A stretch of DNA of 6,987 bases, taken from positions 1-6,987 of the forward strand of contig JAFAQG010000761.1 of NCBI GenBank assembly GCA_019246575.1. Reading direction: 5' to 3'. The stretch comes from Acidobacteriaceae bacterium (GTDB lineage Bacteria; Acidobacteriota; Terriglobia; Bryobacterales; Bryobacteraceae). Positions 5,428-6,987 of the stretch are shown here, one piece after another. The notes below the pieces were generated by a model. That model saw only the letters and a list, made by a program, of their open reading frames with translations, did not search any database and had not been told where the DNA came from. The translations under genes were made by a program, and so were the position numbers. Position 1 is the stretch's first letter. Every line of letters begins with the position of its first letter.

Positions 5428-6987
5428 ACGCGAAGGACGTTTGTCGGCTCGCAGATTGCGGCAGTCGCTGCAAGTCAAGCTTCGGGCCGGAATCAGCCGG
5501 AGAATGCGCCGGCACAGCGGCGATCCCAATCGAGCGCCAGATCGGACAAACCTAACATCCTGTTCATCATGGCGGACCAGCTCACGCCGTTCATGACCAG
5601 CGTGTATGGGCAGAAAGTCGCGCGAACGCCCAATCTGGACCGGCTCGCCAGCCGCGGGACAGTTTTTGAGAATGCGTACTGCAACAGCCCGCTCTGTGTT
5701 CCGAGCCGCACTTCCATGTTCACCGGACGGCAGGTCGCGCCCATCGAGGCCTGGGATAACGGCGCGGAGTTCGCGGCTCACCGCCCCACGTTCGTCCACT
5801 ATCTGCGGCTCGCCGGCTATCGCACCGTAGTCTCGGGCAAAACGCATTTCATCGGGCCCGATCAGATGCACGGGTTCGACGAACGCCTCACGCCATGCAT
5901 TTTTCCGGCCGGGTTCGTGATGATCACCGATTGGCGTCTCGGTGCGAGGATTAACAACGGCACCTCGATGCAGAGCATGTTACGCATGCTCGGGCCATCG
6001 AAATGGAGCCGGCAGCTGGGGTACGACGAAGAAGTATTCCGGCGGGCCATCGGGCGGTTGCGGCGTTACGCAACGGGCAAACAGGACGAGCCTCTTTTTC
6101 TAAACGTCTCCTTTACACAGCCGCACGATCCGTTCACCACGACAGCGGAGTTTCTGAACCTGTACCGTGCCTCCGATATGCCGCTGCCGAAGGACTCGGG
6201 CGACATCAAGAAGCTCAGCCCAACCTACGAATGGTTCGAAGTGTTTCACGGCACGAACCTCGAAAAGCTACCGCCCGAGAGGATTCGAGAAGCACGTCGC
6301 AATTATCTCGGTATGATCTCGTGGATAGACAACCGGGTGGGTCAACTTATCGATGAGCTCGACCGCCTCGGCATGGCGGACAACACGGTCGTGATCTTCA
6401 CGAGCGATCACGGTGAGATGTGCGGAACGCACGGCCAGTGGTCGAAGCGACTGATGCTCGAGTGGTCGGCACGCATTCCGCTGATTGTCTCGATACCCGG
6501 CCGTCCGGGCGGGCGGCGGTCACCCGCGCTCGTTTCGCTCGTCGATCTGTTTCCCACGTTCACGGAGCTGGCGGGAGCAAAATTAGAGACGCCCATTGAC
6601 GGGCGCAGTCTCCTGCCGATCCTCAACGGCACGGAACATGGGCGCGATCGCGAAGTCGTCGCCGAGTACCTGGGCGAGGGCACTCTGGAACCCATTCGCA
6701 TGATCCGCTCCGGGCAGTACAAGATCATCACGACAAACGGCTATCCTCCGCAGTTATTCGATCTCGAGCGCGACCCCGACGAAACTACGAATCTTTCAGG
6801 CGACCGAACCTATTCCGCGATTGAGAAGAAACTGATCAATAAGGCCGAACAGGGCTGGGACGGGCCTGCGTTGAAGCGCTCAGTGCTAGGCAGCCAGCAG
6901 GAACGGCTGCTCATTCGATCGATCAACCAACACGGCACGCCGGTTCACTGGGACTACGAACCGGTTGAGCCTGGGCCGTATCAATCG
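5425..6987 (+). CDS. Class I formylglycine sulfatase, choline-sulfatase (BetC)-like, probably exported; 3' end just off-window
   Basis: The frame is open for 521 codons to the window end. Predicted catalytic residues: D51-Q52 (metal) in NILFIMADQ, C91 in CVPSR (cysteine converted to formylglycine), R95, K139 in SGK, H234 in QPHDP, D328-H329 in FTSDHGE, and K341. This is a full class I alkaline-phosphatase-fold sulfatase set that hydrolyses sulfate esters. DNGAEFAAHRPTFVHYLRLA (111-130), HFIGPDQMHGFDERL (141-155) and the tail SQQERLLI...WDYEP (490-513) resemble choline-sulfatase, which converts choline-O-sulfate to choline plus sulfate. BetC is about 500 residues, so only a few residues are probably missing. 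The N-terminus TRRTFVGSQIAAVAASQA looks like a twin-arginine signal followed by a polar linker to residue 40, unlike cytoplasmic BetC. Residues about 158-200 diverge from BetC as I remember it, so another alkyl or sugar sulfate is possible. ATG 5425 is the only usual start after an in-frame stop at 5377-5379. Sulfatase family is certain; choline specificity is tentative. Confidence 0.95.
   Translation, partial: MTRRTFVGSQIAAVAASQASGRNQPENAPAQRRSQSSARSDKPNILFIMADQLTPFMTSVYGQKVARTPNLDRLASRGTVFENAYCNSPLCVPSRTSMFTGRQVAPIEAWDNGAEFAAHRPTFVHYLRLAGYRTVVSGKTHFIGPDQMHGFDERLTPCIFPAGFVMITDWRLGARINNGTSMQSMLRMLGPSKWSRQLGYDEEVFRRAIGRLRRYATGKQDEPLFLNVSFTQPHDPFTTTAEFLNLYRASDMPLPKDSGDIKKLSPTYEWFEVFHGTNLEKLPPERIREARRNYLGMISWIDNRVGQLIDELDRLGMADNTVVIFTSDHGEMCGTHGQWSKRLMLEWSARIPLIVSIPGRPGGRRSPALVSLVDLFPTFTELAGAKLETPIDGRSLLPILNGTEHGRDREVVAEYLGEGTLEPIRMIRSGQYKIITTNGYPPQLFDLERDPDETTNLSGDRTYSAIEKKLINKAEQGWDGPALKRSVLGSQQERLLIRSINQHGTPVHWDYEPVEPGPYQS

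Noticed and set aside
5419..5871. Minus-strand open frame of 150 codons opposite the sulfatase start
   Set aside because: It runs antisense to the sulfatase metal and formylglycine motifs, and the sense frame explains the sequence fully.
6003..6356. Plus-strand open frame of 117 codons in another phase
   Set aside because: It overlaps the middle of the sulfatase, where the sense frame carries the QPHDP motif (H234), and it has no recognisable features.

Overview
The window is one continuous same-strand (+) coding block, almost without intergenic sequence. It holds the 3' part of a large outer-membrane receptor gene (1-1935), a complete paralogous receptor gene (1943-5422), and a class I sulfatase gene (5425 to the window end, still open). 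No RNA gene, CRISPR array, transposase, attachment site or convincing terminator was seen. There is no gene-free stretch longer than 7 bases, and no promoter is visible, so transcription probably starts upstream of position 1.

The organism is most likely a member of the Acidobacteriota, possibly Solibacter/Bryobacter-like. This is an inference. The two receptors are the very large Oar-like type: a carboxypeptidase-regulatory-like N-terminal domain, a plug with an ILVDGIP element and a SAEFGRSGSG-type strand, then a long barrel ending in phenylalanine. This type is greatly expanded in that phylum, where exported sulfatases are also common. The DNA is moderately GC-rich.

Layout: receptor copy A (645 codons visible including the stop, N-terminus off-window) ends in TGA, and that stop codon overlaps the GAGG ribosome-binding site of receptor copy B, which starts at TTG 1943. 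Copy B (1159 residues) ends in TAA. Two bases later comes ATG 5425 of the sulfatase, which has no clear ribosome-binding site of its own. The tight junctions argue for a single operon with coupled translation. By hand count the visible part of copy A is about 85% identical in protein to the matching part of copy B (3482-5422), with one two-residue length difference.

The sulfatase has all the main class I catalytic features (CxPSR for formylglycine, DQ, SGK, PHD, SDHG). It also has the central HFIGPDQMHGF block and C-terminal tail typical of choline-sulfatase (BetC). It differs from the usual BetC in having a twin-arginine-like N-terminal extension and a divergent segment around residues 158-200. 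A reasonable but unproven model is that one or both receptors import a sulfated small molecule or glycan fragment across the outer membrane and the exported sulfatase removes the sulfate in the periplasm. No SusD-like partner, permease, regulator or formylglycine-generating enzyme lies in the window.
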